DNA of 64,000 nt from Cyclobacteriaceae bacterium (GTDB lineage: Bacteria; Bacteroidota; Bacteroidia; Cytophagales; Cyclobacteriaceae): NCBI GenBank assembly GCA_016786495.1, contig JAEUUJ010000051.1, forward strand, positions 62,001 to 126,000, given 5' to 3'. The notes under the pieces were generated by a model. The model was not told where the DNA came from. It ran no database searches and saw only the letters and a list, made by a program, of their open reading frames with translations. A program made the position numbers and the translations under genes. Below, one piece after another: positions 1 through 7,641 of this stretch. Every line of letters begins with the position of its first letter. Position 1 is the stretch's first letter.

Positions 1-1594
1 CGATAGCCGGCTTCAGGTGCGGATACGTTGTTCCTTTTTTATCGAAGGCATCGACAAGACCGGGAATGAGTTTTTCAAATGCCGGCAGATAAGGATCGTA
101 TGCAGTTTGAATGAGTTTATCTAACGTGTATCCGCTGCTGCCGGTCAACACGCGTTGTGCATGAATGCCCCGGAAGTTTTCAGGCTCTGTTGCCATGTAG
201 TAGGGATAGTTTTCTTTTTTGGGAGAATACTCGAGGGCAGCCGTGAACGGAGTTGAATTACAATTCTGAATCCAGCCGTTAGGCGGATTAACAACATGAA
301 TCTCATCTTTCACATCATGCAAACCTTTCCAGTCGGCAGCCACGTTACTTCCATCAACGGGTTTTGAATAATCGAATTGCACATCACGTTTTGGAATAAA
401 GTTTCCCTGGTACAAGGCGATGTTACCATCCGCATCAGCGTATACGGTGTTGTTCGATGAGTTTGTACGAAGATCCATTACTTTCAAAAACTCTTCATGT
501 GAGCTTGTCTTTGTGCGGAGGAACGATTGTTGTAAAGCCTTTGACGGATTCCAGTTCATTCCGGTAGCAGTTAACTTTCCGTTCGTGCGATGCGTGACAG
601 GACCGTGGTGTGTTCGATAGAAGGTAAATGTTTTTTCAAGAGTGGAATCTCCATCAGCATAATTCAATGTGATTTGTTTTTTAATCACCGGGCGCAGCTC
701 TTCGCCATACGTGTAAAACAACTGGTCGTCTTTAGCGATCACGGTTTCCACAAATTCATCCATCACATCGGTGTACGAGGAGGTGTGCATCCATCCGTTG
801 TGCTCGTTGAATCCCTGGTACACGAAAAATTGTCCCCACGTTACGGCACCGTATACATTCAACCCCTCTTCACTAACAACGTGTACTTCGCCCCGAAAGA
901 AGAAGGATGTATGCGGATTGATTAATAACATAGCTTTACCCGACTCCGTGAGCTTGCCTGAAATAGCAAAGCCATTCGATCCCTGGGGCTCTTCAATACC
1001 TGCGATTGTGCTGAAATGAGACGCAAGCGTGTTACGTGTTTCAGGTCTGAAGCTTATGCTGCTTTCCGCGGAGTCATACAGTTGCTGAATGCCGCGCGTG
1101 GAGATCGACTCAATGTCACCGCCAATAGAGCCTTCAAAGAAGTACATCGGCATCCACGGTTCGAAGTGCGTTAGGAGTTTAGGCTTTACCTCCGGATGCG
1201 TGAAGAGGTAGTAGTTTATACCATCGGCAAACGCATCGCAAAGTTTGCGCAGCCATTCCGGGCTCGTTTTATAATAATATTCCGCTTCGTCCCGGGTCAT
1301 GTACAGGTTTGCGCGGAGGTCGCTGTAAAGTTCATCCTTTCCCTCAACCTCGGCCAGGCGACCGGTGGCCCAAATATAATTTCGTTCTACCCGGTTGAAG
1401 TCGTCTTCGCACTGGGCATACAGCAAGCCGAAAACCGCATCGGCATCCGTCTTTCCATAAATATGGGGTACACCGAAATCGTCACGGGTGATGGTAACGT
1501 TCGCTTTATGCTCCTCCCACCGTTTTTGCTCATCGGTTTTTTGGGAACAGGCTGAAGCGAGCAAAATCAGGAATAGCAGGGGGAGTATCCTCAT
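1..1594 (-). CDS. Penicillin acylase family lipoprotein (3' part cut by window edge)
   Basis: Partial gene: the reading frame opens at ATG 1594 and runs off the window start, so the C-terminal part is missing. The first 16 residues form a lipoprotein leader ending in LLASAC, placing the protein in the envelope. Residues near 30-45 (VTITRDDFGVPHIYG) are the typical start of the A-chain of penicillin/aculeacin-type Ntn hydrolases. GSNGFAISG around residues 205-213 matches the motif at the start of the B-chain, with Ser206 as the predicted N-terminal nucleophile after self-cleavage. The family hydrolyses amide bonds of beta-lactams, acyl-homoserine lactones or other acylated amines; the substrate here cannot be told. 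No obvious promoter motif in the 172-bp gap shared with the divergent DksA-like gene. Confidence 0.88.
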   Translation of the reverse strand, partial: MRILPLLFLILLASACSQKTDEQKRWEEHKANVTITRDDFGVPHIYGKTDADAVFGLLYAQCEDDFNRVERNYIWATGRLAEVEGKDELYSDLRANLYMTRDEAEYYYKTSPEWLRKLCDAFADGINYYLFTHPEVKPKLLTHFEPWMPMYFFEGSIGGDIESISTRGIQQLYDSAESSISFRPETRNTLASHFSTIAGIEEPQGSNGFAISGKLTESGKAMLLINPHTSFFFRGEVHVVSEEGLNVYGAVTWGQFFVYQGFNEHNGWMHTSSYTDVMDEFVETVIAKDDQLFYTYGEELRPVIKKQITLNYADGDSTLEKTFTFYRTHHGPVTHRTNGKLTATGMNWNPSKALQQSFLRTKTSSHEEFLKVMDLRTNSSNNTVYADADGNIALYQGNFIPKRDVQFDYSKPVDGSNVAADWKGLHDVKDEIHVVNPPNGWIQNCNSTPFTAALEYSPKKENYPYYMATEPENFRGIHAQRVLTGSSGYTLDKLIQTAYDPYLPAFEKLIPGLVDAFDKKGTTYPHLKPAI

Positions 1595-1741
1595 GGGTTC
1601 GGTTTAAAAGCTTACTGTAATCTTAGCAAACGTTTTCATTTTTATCATCGGGGATTATGCAAATGGCGAATGGGGGTGAATTTCAGGCTTTTAGGAGCCG
1701 GTGAATTAACACGATAACTTTTTTTGTTTGCCCCAAGGGTT

Positions 1742-1749
1742 TAATTTTG
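1742..1749 (+). promoter_or_regulatory. Promoter -7 element for the TraR/DksA-like gene
   Basis: TAATTTTG matches the Bacteroidota -7 consensus TAnnTTTG exactly. TTG triplets lie upstream at 1724-1730. The ATG follows 17 bases downstream, leaving a very short leader. Confidence 0.6.
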
Positions 1750-1766
1750 CGCAACTTTTTTAAGAC

Positions 1767-2414
1767 ATGGCGAAGACAAAAAAACCTGCCAAGGCAGCCA
1801 AGAAGACCGCTAAGGCAAAACCCGCGAAAAAAGCAGCTCCTAAAAAGAAAACGCCTGCAAAAAAGGTGGCCACTAAAAAGATAACCGTGAAGAAAGAAAC
1901 AGCCGCAAAAAAGACTACGACCGTAAAAGCAACCCCCGCGCCCGCAAAGCCGGCACCTCCGCAACTCGTAAACTTCCCTGTATTAACCCAACGCCCGATT
2001 GCACATAAACCTGCAAAGCCGGCTTCCAAGGAAGACGACAGAACCCGTTACTCAGATAATGAGCTGAAGGAATTCGAAGTTCTGATCAACGAAAAGCTCG
2101 AGAAGGCACGTGGTGAATACAAAATATTGAAAGATACGCTGAGCCGCGACAACGACTCGGGTACTGACGCTACATCTGGCGGAAATACCAAGGTTCTGGA
2201 AGATGGTGCGGAAACCGCTGAAAAGGAAAACCTGAGCCAGCTTGCAGCCCGTCAGCAAAAGTTTATTTCGAACCTGGAAAATGCGCTTGTACGCATTAAG
2301 AACGGGACGTATGGTATTTGCACTGTTACCGGAAAGCTGATTTCAAAAGAGAGATTGATTGCCGTTCCGCACACCACGCAATCAATAGAAGCAAAAATGA
2401 TGAAGAAAGACTAA
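1767..2414 (+). CDS. TraR/DksA family protein with histone-H1-like lysine/alanine tail
   Basis: 215 residues in two parts. Residues 1 to about 70 are almost entirely Lys, Ala, Pro and Thr in repeats such as AKKTAKAKPAKKAAPKKK, like the tails of bacterial histone-H1-like proteins. Residues about 90-215 are a coiled-coil plus C-terminal domain of the TraR/DksA family, with the end motif TYGICTVTGKLISKERL. DksA proteins bind in the RNA polymerase secondary channel. The canonical zinc finger has four cysteines; here only one remains (in GICTVTG), so zinc binding is unlikely. The tail may bind nucleic acid or phosphate-rich partners (inference). Single gene, followed by scpB after 66 bases. Confidence 0.85.
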   Translation: MAKTKKPAKAAKKTAKAKPAKKAAPKKKTPAKKVATKKITVKKETAAKKTTTVKATPAPAKPAPPQLVNFPVLTQRPIAHKPAKPASKEDDRTRYSDNELKEFEVLINEKLEKARGEYKILKDTLSRDNDSGTDATSGGNTKVLEDGAETAEKENLSQLAARQQKFISNLENALVRIKNGTYGICTVTGKLISKERLIAVPHTTQSIEAKMMKKD

Positions 2415-2480
2415 CTCTTTCTCCGGTTCGCAGCTGCCAGTGGCTGTTTAACCGGTAACGTAACTGGGATTCTGAGTAAA

Positions 2481-3065
2481 ATGGATTTCCTTCAAAATCA
2501 TATTGAAGCACTGATCTTCTGTTCGCCAACGCCAATAAAGGTGAGCGAGATCAAAGCTTGCCTTTCGGAAATGTTTAATGCCGATGTTCCGGAAGAAGAT
2601 ATTACCAACGCCATCATCCGGCTGGATGAAAAATTCAATCAGGATGAGTTCTCATTTCAGTTGAGCCGTGCAGCAGGCGGATATCAGTTCTTAACGAAAC
2701 CTGCCTACCAGGCAAGCATTGGCATCATGCTGAAGCAGCAATCCAAAAAAAGATTGTCGACTTCGGCCATGGAGACGCTTTCTATCATTGCATATCGTCA
2801 GCCGATTTCAAAAACAGAAATTGAAAACATCCGCGGAGTGAACTGCGACTATGCTGTTCAGAAGTTACTCGATAAGCAGCTCATTGAAATAACCGGAAAG
2901 GCTGATACCATCGGCCGGCCGATGTTATACGGAACAACAACAAAATTCATGGAGTACTTCGGCATCAACGACATTAGCGAGTTGCCGGTGCCCAAAGATT
3001 TTACAGGCGATATCAATATCATCGGAGAAAGTACAGACTTAAAAGAACCGGATGCCCAGGCGTGA
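2481..3065 (+). CDS. scpB: Segregation and condensation protein B
   Basis: 194 residues, a normal length for ScpB, the winged-helix kleisin-associated subunit of the SMC-ScpAB condensin that compacts and segregates the chromosome. Recognised by the first helix (LQNHIEALIFCSPTPIKVSEI) and the family signature around residues 95-140 (TLSIIAYRQPISKTEIENIRG and GRPMLYGTT). The end overlaps the pseudouridine synthase start by 14 bases, so the two are translated together. scpA is not in the window. Confidence 0.93.
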   Translation: MDFLQNHIEALIFCSPTPIKVSEIKACLSEMFNADVPEEDITNAIIRLDEKFNQDEFSFQLSRAAGGYQFLTKPAYQASIGIMLKQQSKKRLSTSAMETLSIIAYRQPISKTEIENIRGVNCDYAVQKLLDKQLIEITGKADTIGRPMLYGTTTKFMEYFGINDISELPVPKDFTGDINIIGESTDLKEPDAQA

Positions 3066-4500
3066 TCAATCAAACGAGCGGAATAGCGACAGAAGAAAAT
3101 CTTCGGGTGGCAGATCGCGCTCCAATTCATCACGTTCTGATTCACCCCGCGGTGAACGCGGATCGCGCGGTGATTCTAAAAAGCCATTCAAATCTTCCCG
3201 TGGCGATTCAAAAGATTTCCCGAAGCCACGCAGGTCGTACGATCGCAAAGACGGATCGGATAGCCCCCGCGGTAACTTCCGCAAGCGCACCGAAGGTTTT
3301 TCACGCGATGGCCGCGATGACGTGAAGAAGCCCTCCCGTTTTGGTAAACCGGCAGGCGAAGGAAATTTCAAAAAACGTACTGAAGGAGGAAGCTTTTCAC
3401 GCGATAACCGCGATGATGCAAAGCGCCCTTCCCGTTTCAATAAATCATCATCGGGCGAAGGAAATTTCAAAAAACGTACTGAAGGAGGAGGCTTTTCGCG
3501 CGATAATCGTGATGATGCAAAACGTCCATCCCGTTTCAATAAATCATCTGAAGAAGGAAACTTCAAGAAGCGCTCGGAGGGATTTAAACCCCGCGATGAA
3601 AAACCGTCACGTTCGGGCGACAACGAGCGCGATGATTCAAAGCGTATGAAATTTTCCGACAAGGAGGAACGCGGAGACAAGAAAGGATTCTTTTCAAAAT
3701 TGACGCGAGGCGGAAAATCCTTTACGCGCAATGCTGCTCCGGCACCTGAATACGGAAAGGCAATTGAAAAAGGCAAAGAAGATTTAGGCTCTGATAAAAT
3801 CCGCCTGAACCGCTATATCTCTAACAGCGGTGTGTGTTCCAGGAGAGAAGCCGATGAACTGATCAAGATGGGATTGGTTACGGTTAACGGAACAGTGGTA
3901 ACCGAAATGGGTCACAAGGTTAGCCGCAAAGACGTAGTGAAGTACGATGGCAAGACGTTGCGTGCCGAGAAGCCCGTTTACATTTTAATGAACAAACCAA
4001 AAGGTTTTTTAACCACCACAAAAGATCCGCAGGACAGAAACACCGTAATGCAGATTATTGCTGAGTCGGTTAAAGAGCGTGTTTATCCGGTGGGCCGGCT
4101 CGACCGGAATACAACAGGATTGTTGTTACTCACTAACGATGGCGAACTGGCTGATAAACTCATGCACCCCTCGCACAACGTGAAGAAGATTTATAAGGTT
4201 GATCTCGATAAGCCGATTACCAAAACCGACTTTGATAAAATCAAGAAGGGTGTTCAGTTAGAAGAAGGCAAGGCAATCGTAGATGATCTCGCAATTGTAT
4301 CGCCTGACAATAAGACGATTGGAATCGAAATTCACATTGGTTGGAATCGTGTGATCCGCAGAATTTTTGAAGCACTCGGTTATGAAGTCATAAAACTCGA
4401 CCGTTCGGTATATGCAGGGTTGGATAAAAAAGATCTTAGCCGCGGCCACTGGCGCCACCTCACCCGCGAGGAAGTTGTCCGCCTGAAGCATTATCAGTAG
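3052..4500 (+). CDS. rluB: Ribosomal large-subunit pseudouridine synthase B-type, with long disordered N-terminus
   Basis: 482 residues, about twice the bacterial RluB/RsuA length because residues 1-240 are a disordered Arg/Lys/Ser/Asp/Gly-rich extension with three to four copies of a 32-33 residue repeat. The enzyme proper starts near residue 248: S4 RNA-binding domain (IRLNRYISNSGVCSRREAD), then the synthase domain with GRLDRNTTGLLLLTNDG, where Asp351 is the catalytic aspartate. The family isomerises a uridine in 23S rRNA helix 89. The ATG lies inside the end of scpB. The extension resembles RGG/RS-type RNA-binding tails; a role in RNA or ribosome binding is inference. Confidence 0.9.
   Translation: MPRRDQSNERNSDRRKSSGGRSRSNSSRSDSPRGERGSRGDSKKPFKSSRGDSKDFPKPRRSYDRKDGSDSPRGNFRKRTEGFSRDGRDDVKKPSRFGKPAGEGNFKKRTEGGSFSRDNRDDAKRPSRFNKSSSGEGNFKKRTEGGGFSRDNRDDAKRPSRFNKSSEEGNFKKRSEGFKPRDEKPSRSGDNERDDSKRMKFSDKEERGDKKGFFSKLTRGGKSFTRNAAPAPEYGKAIEKGKEDLGSDKIRLNRYISNSGVCSRREADELIKMGLVTVNGTVVTEMGHKVSRKDVVKYDGKTLRAEKPVYILMNKPKGFLTTTKDPQDRNTVMQIIAESVKERVYPVGRLDRNTTGLLLLTNDGELADKLMHPSHNVKKIYKVDLDKPITKTDFDKIKKGVQLEEGKAIVDDLAIVSPDNKTIGIEIHIGWNRVIRRIFEALGYEVIKLDRSVYAGLDKKDLSRGHWRHLTREEVVRLKHYQ
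3262..3600 (+). repeat. In-frame 96-99 bp tandem repeats in the RluB N-terminus
   Basis: Units begin at 3358 (GEGNFKKRTEGG), 3457 and 3553, spaced 99 and 96 bases, with a more diverged first copy from about 3262. The two central copies are nearly identical at DNA level, suggesting recent unit duplication. Spacing is always a multiple of three. Confidence 0.85.
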
Positions 4501-4517
4501 AACACTATCGTATTCTA

Positions 4518-4778
4518 TTAGCGTTTACGGAACCCGGTCACGCGTATTTTTTCTCTGATTGGATTCACCGTTCTGTCAGGCTGGGCCTTTCCAAGCCGAA
4601 ACGCCTCGGCCCGACTTTCCTTCGTTGTGTACCAAATTAAATCCCAGGGTATATGCTGCTTGGTATAGCTATCCTTTCCCGCATTGTGTTCATCAAATCT
4701 GCGTGTGAGATTATCCGTTATCCCCTTGTAAAAGGAATCGTCAGCCCTGCTCTGCAGAATGTAAATAAAATAGACCAT
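4518..4778 (-). CDS. GIY-YIG nuclease family protein, copy 1 (altered C-terminus)
   Basis: 86 residues. Starts MVYFIYILQSRADDSFYKGI, the GIY-YIG core (V-Y-F-I-Y-I-L and K-G-I), followed by the conserved NLTRRFDEHNAGKDSYT. The first 63 or so residues are nearly identical to copy 2 at 4897-5202. After AEAFRL the sequence becomes unrelated: the conserved tail of the family (ERKVKNLSVQR in copy 2) is replaced by about 22 unrelated residues. Both copies come from a duplicated 290-bp DNA unit whose end falls at this point. Probably a decaying copy, though the frame is open. Converges on rluB, 17 bases away. Confidence 0.72.
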   Translation of the reverse strand: MVYFIYILQSRADDSFYKGITDNLTRRFDEHNAGKDSYTKQHIPWDLIWYTTKESRAEAFRLGKAQPDRTVNPIREKIRVTGFRKR

Positions 4779-4882
4779 CGCGGGTTATAGCTTTGAATCC
4801 GAAGCAATAAATAATAATTCTTTCACGGATTTTGCCTTTTTTTGAGGCACTGGGTTTGTGCAGCGGAGCTGAAAACAAAAAA
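4593..4882. repeat. 290-bp direct repeat, copy A
   Basis: Matches 5017-5306 at a constant offset of 424 bp with fewer than ten differences seen by eye. It contains the 5' two thirds of a GIY-YIG gene and its upstream leader, and stops in a T-run (minus strand) directly behind a hairpin. Confidence 0.95.
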
Positions 4883-4932
4883 TGCTGACGCTTCGGTCAG
4901 CATCCTGACTGACGCGGCTGCGTCACGTCAGG
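4882..4932 (-). terminator. Hairpin terminator behind GIY-YIG copy 2, with a second adjacent hairpin
   Basis: On the minus strand 4903-4882 forms an 8-bp perfect stem (ATGCTGAC/GTCAGCAT) with a 6-base loop, followed by a T-run, a good intrinsic terminator. The stop codon of GIY-YIG copy 2 (4897-4899) lies in the hairpin. A second hairpin sits next to it at 4904-4932 (CCTGAC and GACGC arms) inside the coding end of that gene. Confidence 0.75.
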
Positions 4933-5202
4933 GACCCCGACGAGGGAATCTTCCACCGGATATTTTCTTATGAACTCCAGGGTTCGTTGAACTGAGAGAT
5001 TTTTCACCTTTCGCTCAAGCCGAAACGCCTCGGCCCGACTTTCCTTCGTTGTGTACCAAATCAAATCCCAGGGTATATGCAGCTTGGTATAGCTGTCCTT
5101 CCCCGCATTGTGTTCATCAAATCTCCGCGCGAGATTATCCGTTATCCCCTTGTAAAAGGAATCGTCAGCCCTGCTCTGCAGAATGTAAACAAAATAGACC
5201 AT
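4897..5202 (-). CDS. GIY-YIG nuclease family protein, copy 2 (full core)
   Basis: 101 residues. Contains the GIY-YIG core (VYFVYILQS, YKGI), DEHNAGKDSYTK and the family end motif AEAFRLERKVKNLSVQRT, so this copy looks complete, plus a tail of about 20 residues encoded by palindromic DNA. Single-domain GIY-YIG proteins of 80-100 residues are common in Bacteroidota and mostly uncharacterised; they share the nuclease fold of UvrC and homing endonucleases. It lies downstream of tRNA-Phe on the same strand, after that gene's terminator. Cleavage activity is not shown. Confidence 0.85.
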   Translation of the reverse strand: MVYFVYILQSRADDSFYKGITDNLARRFDEHNAGKDSYTKLHIPWDLIWYTTKESRAEAFRLERKVKNLSVQRTLEFIRKYPVEDSLVGVPDVTQPRQSGC

Positions 5203-5306
5203 CGCGGGTTATAGCTTTGAATCCGAAGCAATAAATAATAATTCTTTCACGGATTTTGCCTTTTTTTGAGGCACTGGGTTTGTGCAGCGGAGCTGAAAAC
5301 AAAAAA
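5017..5306. repeat. 290-bp direct repeat, copy B
   Basis: Partner of 4593-4882. Its outer end coincides with the T-run of the tRNA-Phe terminator. Confidence 0.95.
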
Positions 5307-5328
5307 CCCCTCCGAAAGAAGGGGTTTG
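5301..5328 (-). terminator. Intrinsic terminator of tRNA-Phe
   Basis: On the minus strand, stem AAACCCCT/AGGGGTTT with a short loop followed by a run of T. It starts 3 bases after the tRNA 3' end. Confidence 0.85.
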
Positions 5329-5331
5329 ATG

Positions 5332-5404
5332 TGGTGACGGAGGGAATTGAACCCCCGACACAAGGATTTTCAGTCCTTTGCTCTACCAACTGAGCTACGT
5401 CACC
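5332..5404 (-). tRNA. tRNA-Phe (anticodon GAA)
   Basis: 73-nt cloverleaf on the minus strand: acceptor stem GGTGACG/CGTCACC with discriminator A, D arm GCTCAGTTGGTAGAGC, anticodon stem-loop AAGGA CTGAAAA TCCTT with GAA anticodon, T arm GGGGG TTCAATT CCCTC. CCA is not encoded. Followed by a terminator and two GIY-YIG genes. Confidence 0.97.
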
Positions 5405-5440
5405 GGGACATATTCAACCTGTGGCGGTTGAACAGGGGCA

Positions 5441-5470
5441 CAAAACTATATAATTTTAGATTGTATGCAA
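5441..5470 (-). promoter_or_regulatory. Promoter of tRNA-Phe
   Basis: On the minus strand the -7 element TAGTTTTG (5448-5441) matches TAnnTTTG exactly and a -33 TTG (5470-5468) lies 19 bases upstream, the Bacteroidota spacing. It predicts a leader of about 30 nt before the tRNA. Confidence 0.75.
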
Positions 5471-5490
5471 AACATATCCCCGATCGTGGA

Positions 5491-6798
5491 ATGATTCAGC
5501 AAATTCTGTTTTTTATCGTACTGGCGGGTGCCGGTTATCTGATCGCAAAAAGGGTTGGGTTTATCCGAAGCACCATCAACCTCGGCAAGAAGTCCGAGAT
5601 CAATGACCGGAAAGACGAACGCCTGCGAAATGTGTTGCTGGTAGCCTTCGGTCAGAAGAAAATGTTCAAAAAGTTCATCCCGGCCTTCCTTCACCTCTTT
5701 GTGTATGTCGGCTTTCTGGTGATCAACCTGGAGGTGCTGGAGTTTATCATTGACGGACTTGCCGGAACGCACCGGATTTTTGCTCCCTATCTCGGTGGCT
5801 TCTACACGGTTCTCATGAACGTCTTCGAATTTCTGGCGGTAGCAGTTTTGCTGGCCTGTGTGATTTTTCTGATCAGGAGAAATGTTGTCAGAACGAAGCG
5901 GCTGAATCTTCCTGACCTTACCCGCTGGCCGCGGATGGATGCAAACATCATTCTCGTCACCGAAATTATCCTGATGATCGCGATCTTAACAATGAACGCG
6001 TCTGATCAGATTCTTCAAACCCGTAACGATCATTACACACCAACCGGTTCGTTGTTCTTCAGCAGCTTTTTACTGCCACTGTTTCAAAACACAGAAACAA
6101 CCACGCTTATTATTATTGAGCGGTTCGCGTGGTGGTTCCACATTGTTGGTATCCTCGCGTTTGCCGTGTACGTTACCTACTCCAAACACCTGCACATTTT
6201 CCTCGCATTCCCAAACACGTACTTTGCGAAGCTTGAGCCAAAGGGCAAGATGACAAACATGCCCGTAGTGACGAATGAAGTTAAGTCAATGCTGGGTCTT
6301 GCCGATTCAAATGCACCTGCAACGGTGGTTGAACCGGGACGCTTTGGCGCAAAAGATGTAAATGATCTGTCGTGGAATAATCTGATGGCTGCCTACTCGT
6401 GTACAGAATGTGGCCGTTGTACCGAGCAGTGTCCTGCAAACATCACCGGCAAGAAACTTTCGCCACGGAAGATCATGATGGATACACGCGACCGGATGGA
6501 AGATGTTGGCAAGAGCTTGCAGAAAGGCGGCCCGGGATTGAACGATGGCAAAACGTTGCTCAACGACTACATCACGAAAGAAGAAATCAATGCCTGCACG
6601 AGTTGTAATGCCTGTGTGGAAGCATGTCCGGTTTTAATTAACCCGCTTGAAATCATCCTAGAGTTAAGGCGATATGTAGCAATGGAAGAATCGGGCGCAC
6701 CGCCTTCATGGAATTCGATGTTTCAGAATGTTGAAACCAGTTTTGCCCCATGGAAGTTTTCCCCGAGCGATCGTTTTAACTGGTCAAAAGAATCTTAA
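5491..6798 (+). CDS. Membrane iron-sulfur oxidoreductase subunit with two 4Fe-4S clusters
   Basis: 435 residues from ATG 5491; longer frames run through the tRNA and are rejected. The N-terminal half has several hydrophobic helices (FFIVLAGAGYLIA, FIPAFLHLFVYVGFLVI and more) with conserved histidines, like the gamma subunit of respiratory nitrate reductase. The C-terminal half carries two ferredoxin-type clusters: CTECGRCTEQCP from residue 304 and CTSCNACVEACP from residue 369. Together with the next gene (11 bases on) it resembles HdrE/HdrD- or GlpC-like membrane electron-transfer modules that pass electrons between quinone and an unknown donor. Partner and substrate are not evident. Confidence 0.82.
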   Translation: MIQQILFFIVLAGAGYLIAKRVGFIRSTINLGKKSEINDRKDERLRNVLLVAFGQKKMFKKFIPAFLHLFVYVGFLVINLEVLEFIIDGLAGTHRIFAPYLGGFYTVLMNVFEFLAVAVLLACVIFLIRRNVVRTKRLNLPDLTRWPRMDANIILVTEIILMIAILTMNASDQILQTRNDHYTPTGSLFFSSFLLPLFQNTETTTLIIIERFAWWFHIVGILAFAVYVTYSKHLHIFLAFPNTYFAKLEPKGKMTNMPVVTNEVKSMLGLADSNAPATVVEPGRFGAKDVNDLSWNNLMAAYSCTECGRCTEQCPANITGKKLSPRKIMMDTRDRMEDVGKSLQKGGPGLNDGKTLLNDYITKEEINACTSCNACVEACPVLINPLEIILELRRYVAMEESGAPPSWNSMFQNVETSFAPWKFSPSDRFNWSKES

Positions 6799-6809
6799 CG
6801 AACTACCTG

Positions 6810-7595
6810 ATGAATGTTCCAACCGTAGCGGACCTTGCCGCAAAAGGAGAATCACCTGAAATACTTTTCTGGGTTGGCTGTGCCGGCTCGTATGACGATC
6901 GATACAAGCGCGTAACAAAAGCCTTTGTAAAAATTCTGAATGCCGTAGACATCAAGTTTGCTGTATTGGGTACAGAAGAATCATGCACCGGCGATCCTGC
7001 CCGCAGGGCCGGAAACGAATTTCTATTTCAGATGCAGGCCATGAGCAACATCCAGGTGTTGAATGGTTACGGAATCAAAAAAATTGTCACGGCCTGCCCG
7101 CATTGTTTCAACACCATTAAAAATGAGTATGCTGAACTTGGCGGGAACTATGAAGTGATTCACCACTCGGCATTTTTGCAACAGTTGATCAACGAAGGTA
7201 AGATCAAACTTGAAGGCGGAGGCTCGTTCAAAGGAAAGAAGATCACCTATCACGACTCATGTTTTTTGGGTCGCGCGAATAACATCTATGAAGCACCGCG
7301 TGCCGTGCTGGAAGCATTGGATGCCGACCTCGTAGAAATGAAACGTTGCCGTACCACCGGCTTGTGCTGTGGAGCAGGCGGCGCGCAGATGTTTAAAGAC
7401 GCTGAAAAAGGTAAGAAAGAAATCAACATCGAACGCACCGAGGAGGCACTGGCGACAGGCGCCACAACGATTGCGGTTGCATGTCCGTTTTGCATGACGA
7501 TGATGACCGATGGCGTGAAAAACAAAGAGCGTGAGGCCGAAGTGAACGTAAAAGATCTGGCCGAACTAATAGCGGAAGCAAAGGGTTTGAATTGA
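6810..7595 (+). CDS. Iron-sulfur protein with two CCG domains (HdrB/GlpC-like)
   Basis: 261 residues containing the cysteine-rich CCG motifs of heterodisulfide-reductase B-like proteins: WVGCAGSYDDRY near residue 25, ACPHCFNT near residue 95, CRTTGLCCGAGG near residue 180 and VACPFCMTMM near residue 220. Such domains bind unusual 4Fe-4S clusters and act in thiol/disulfide or organic-acid redox chemistry. Encoded 11 bases after the membrane iron-sulfur gene and surely its partner. No flavin-dependent dehydrogenase gene is next to the pair, so the electron donor is unknown. Confidence 0.85.
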   Translation: MNVPTVADLAAKGESPEILFWVGCAGSYDDRYKRVTKAFVKILNAVDIKFAVLGTEESCTGDPARRAGNEFLFQMQAMSNIQVLNGYGIKKIVTACPHCFNTIKNEYAELGGNYEVIHHSAFLQQLINEGKIKLEGGGSFKGKKITYHDSCFLGRANNIYEAPRAVLEALDADLVEMKRCRTTGLCCGAGGAQMFKDAEKGKKEINIERTEEALATGATTIAVACPFCMTMMTDGVKNKEREAEVNVKDLAELIAEAKGLN

Positions 7596-7603
7596 CGGAG
7601 CGT

Positions 7604-7611
7604 TAGCTTTG
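7604..7611 (+). promoter_or_regulatory. Promoter -7 element before the conserved unknown at 7642
   Basis: TAGCTTTG matches TAnnTTTG exactly, 30 bases upstream of ATG 7642, just after the stop codon of the iron-sulfur gene. Confidence 0.5.
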
Positions 7612-7641
7612 GCAATTGCACATTAAACCTGATCTTGGTAC

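Noticed and set aside
1760-2029. 89-codon minus-strand frame rich in Phe, Ala and Gly that looks like a membrane protein
   Set aside because: It is the mirror of Lys/Ala-rich codons of the DksA-like tail.
3066-3776. 236-codon open frame on the minus strand
   Set aside because: Mirror of the Arg/Ser/Asp-rich repeats of RluB; composition alone keeps it open.
4896-4935. CRISPR-like or REP array near the hairpins
   Set aside because: Only two adjacent hairpins, no regular repeat-spacer pattern; best read as terminator plus coding palindrome.
4593-5306. Insertion sequence made of the two GIY-YIG copies
   Set aside because: No transposase, no terminal inverted repeats and no target duplication seen; treated as tandem duplication.
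5165-5389. 74-codon frame across tRNA-Phe on the minus strand
   Set aside because: Runs through the tRNA, its terminator and leader. The peptide is translated tRNA, a common false gene.
5347-5490. N-terminal extension of the membrane iron-sulfur protein through the tRNA
   Set aside because: The extension is antisense tRNA sequence; ATG 5491 begins a proper hydrophobic helix.
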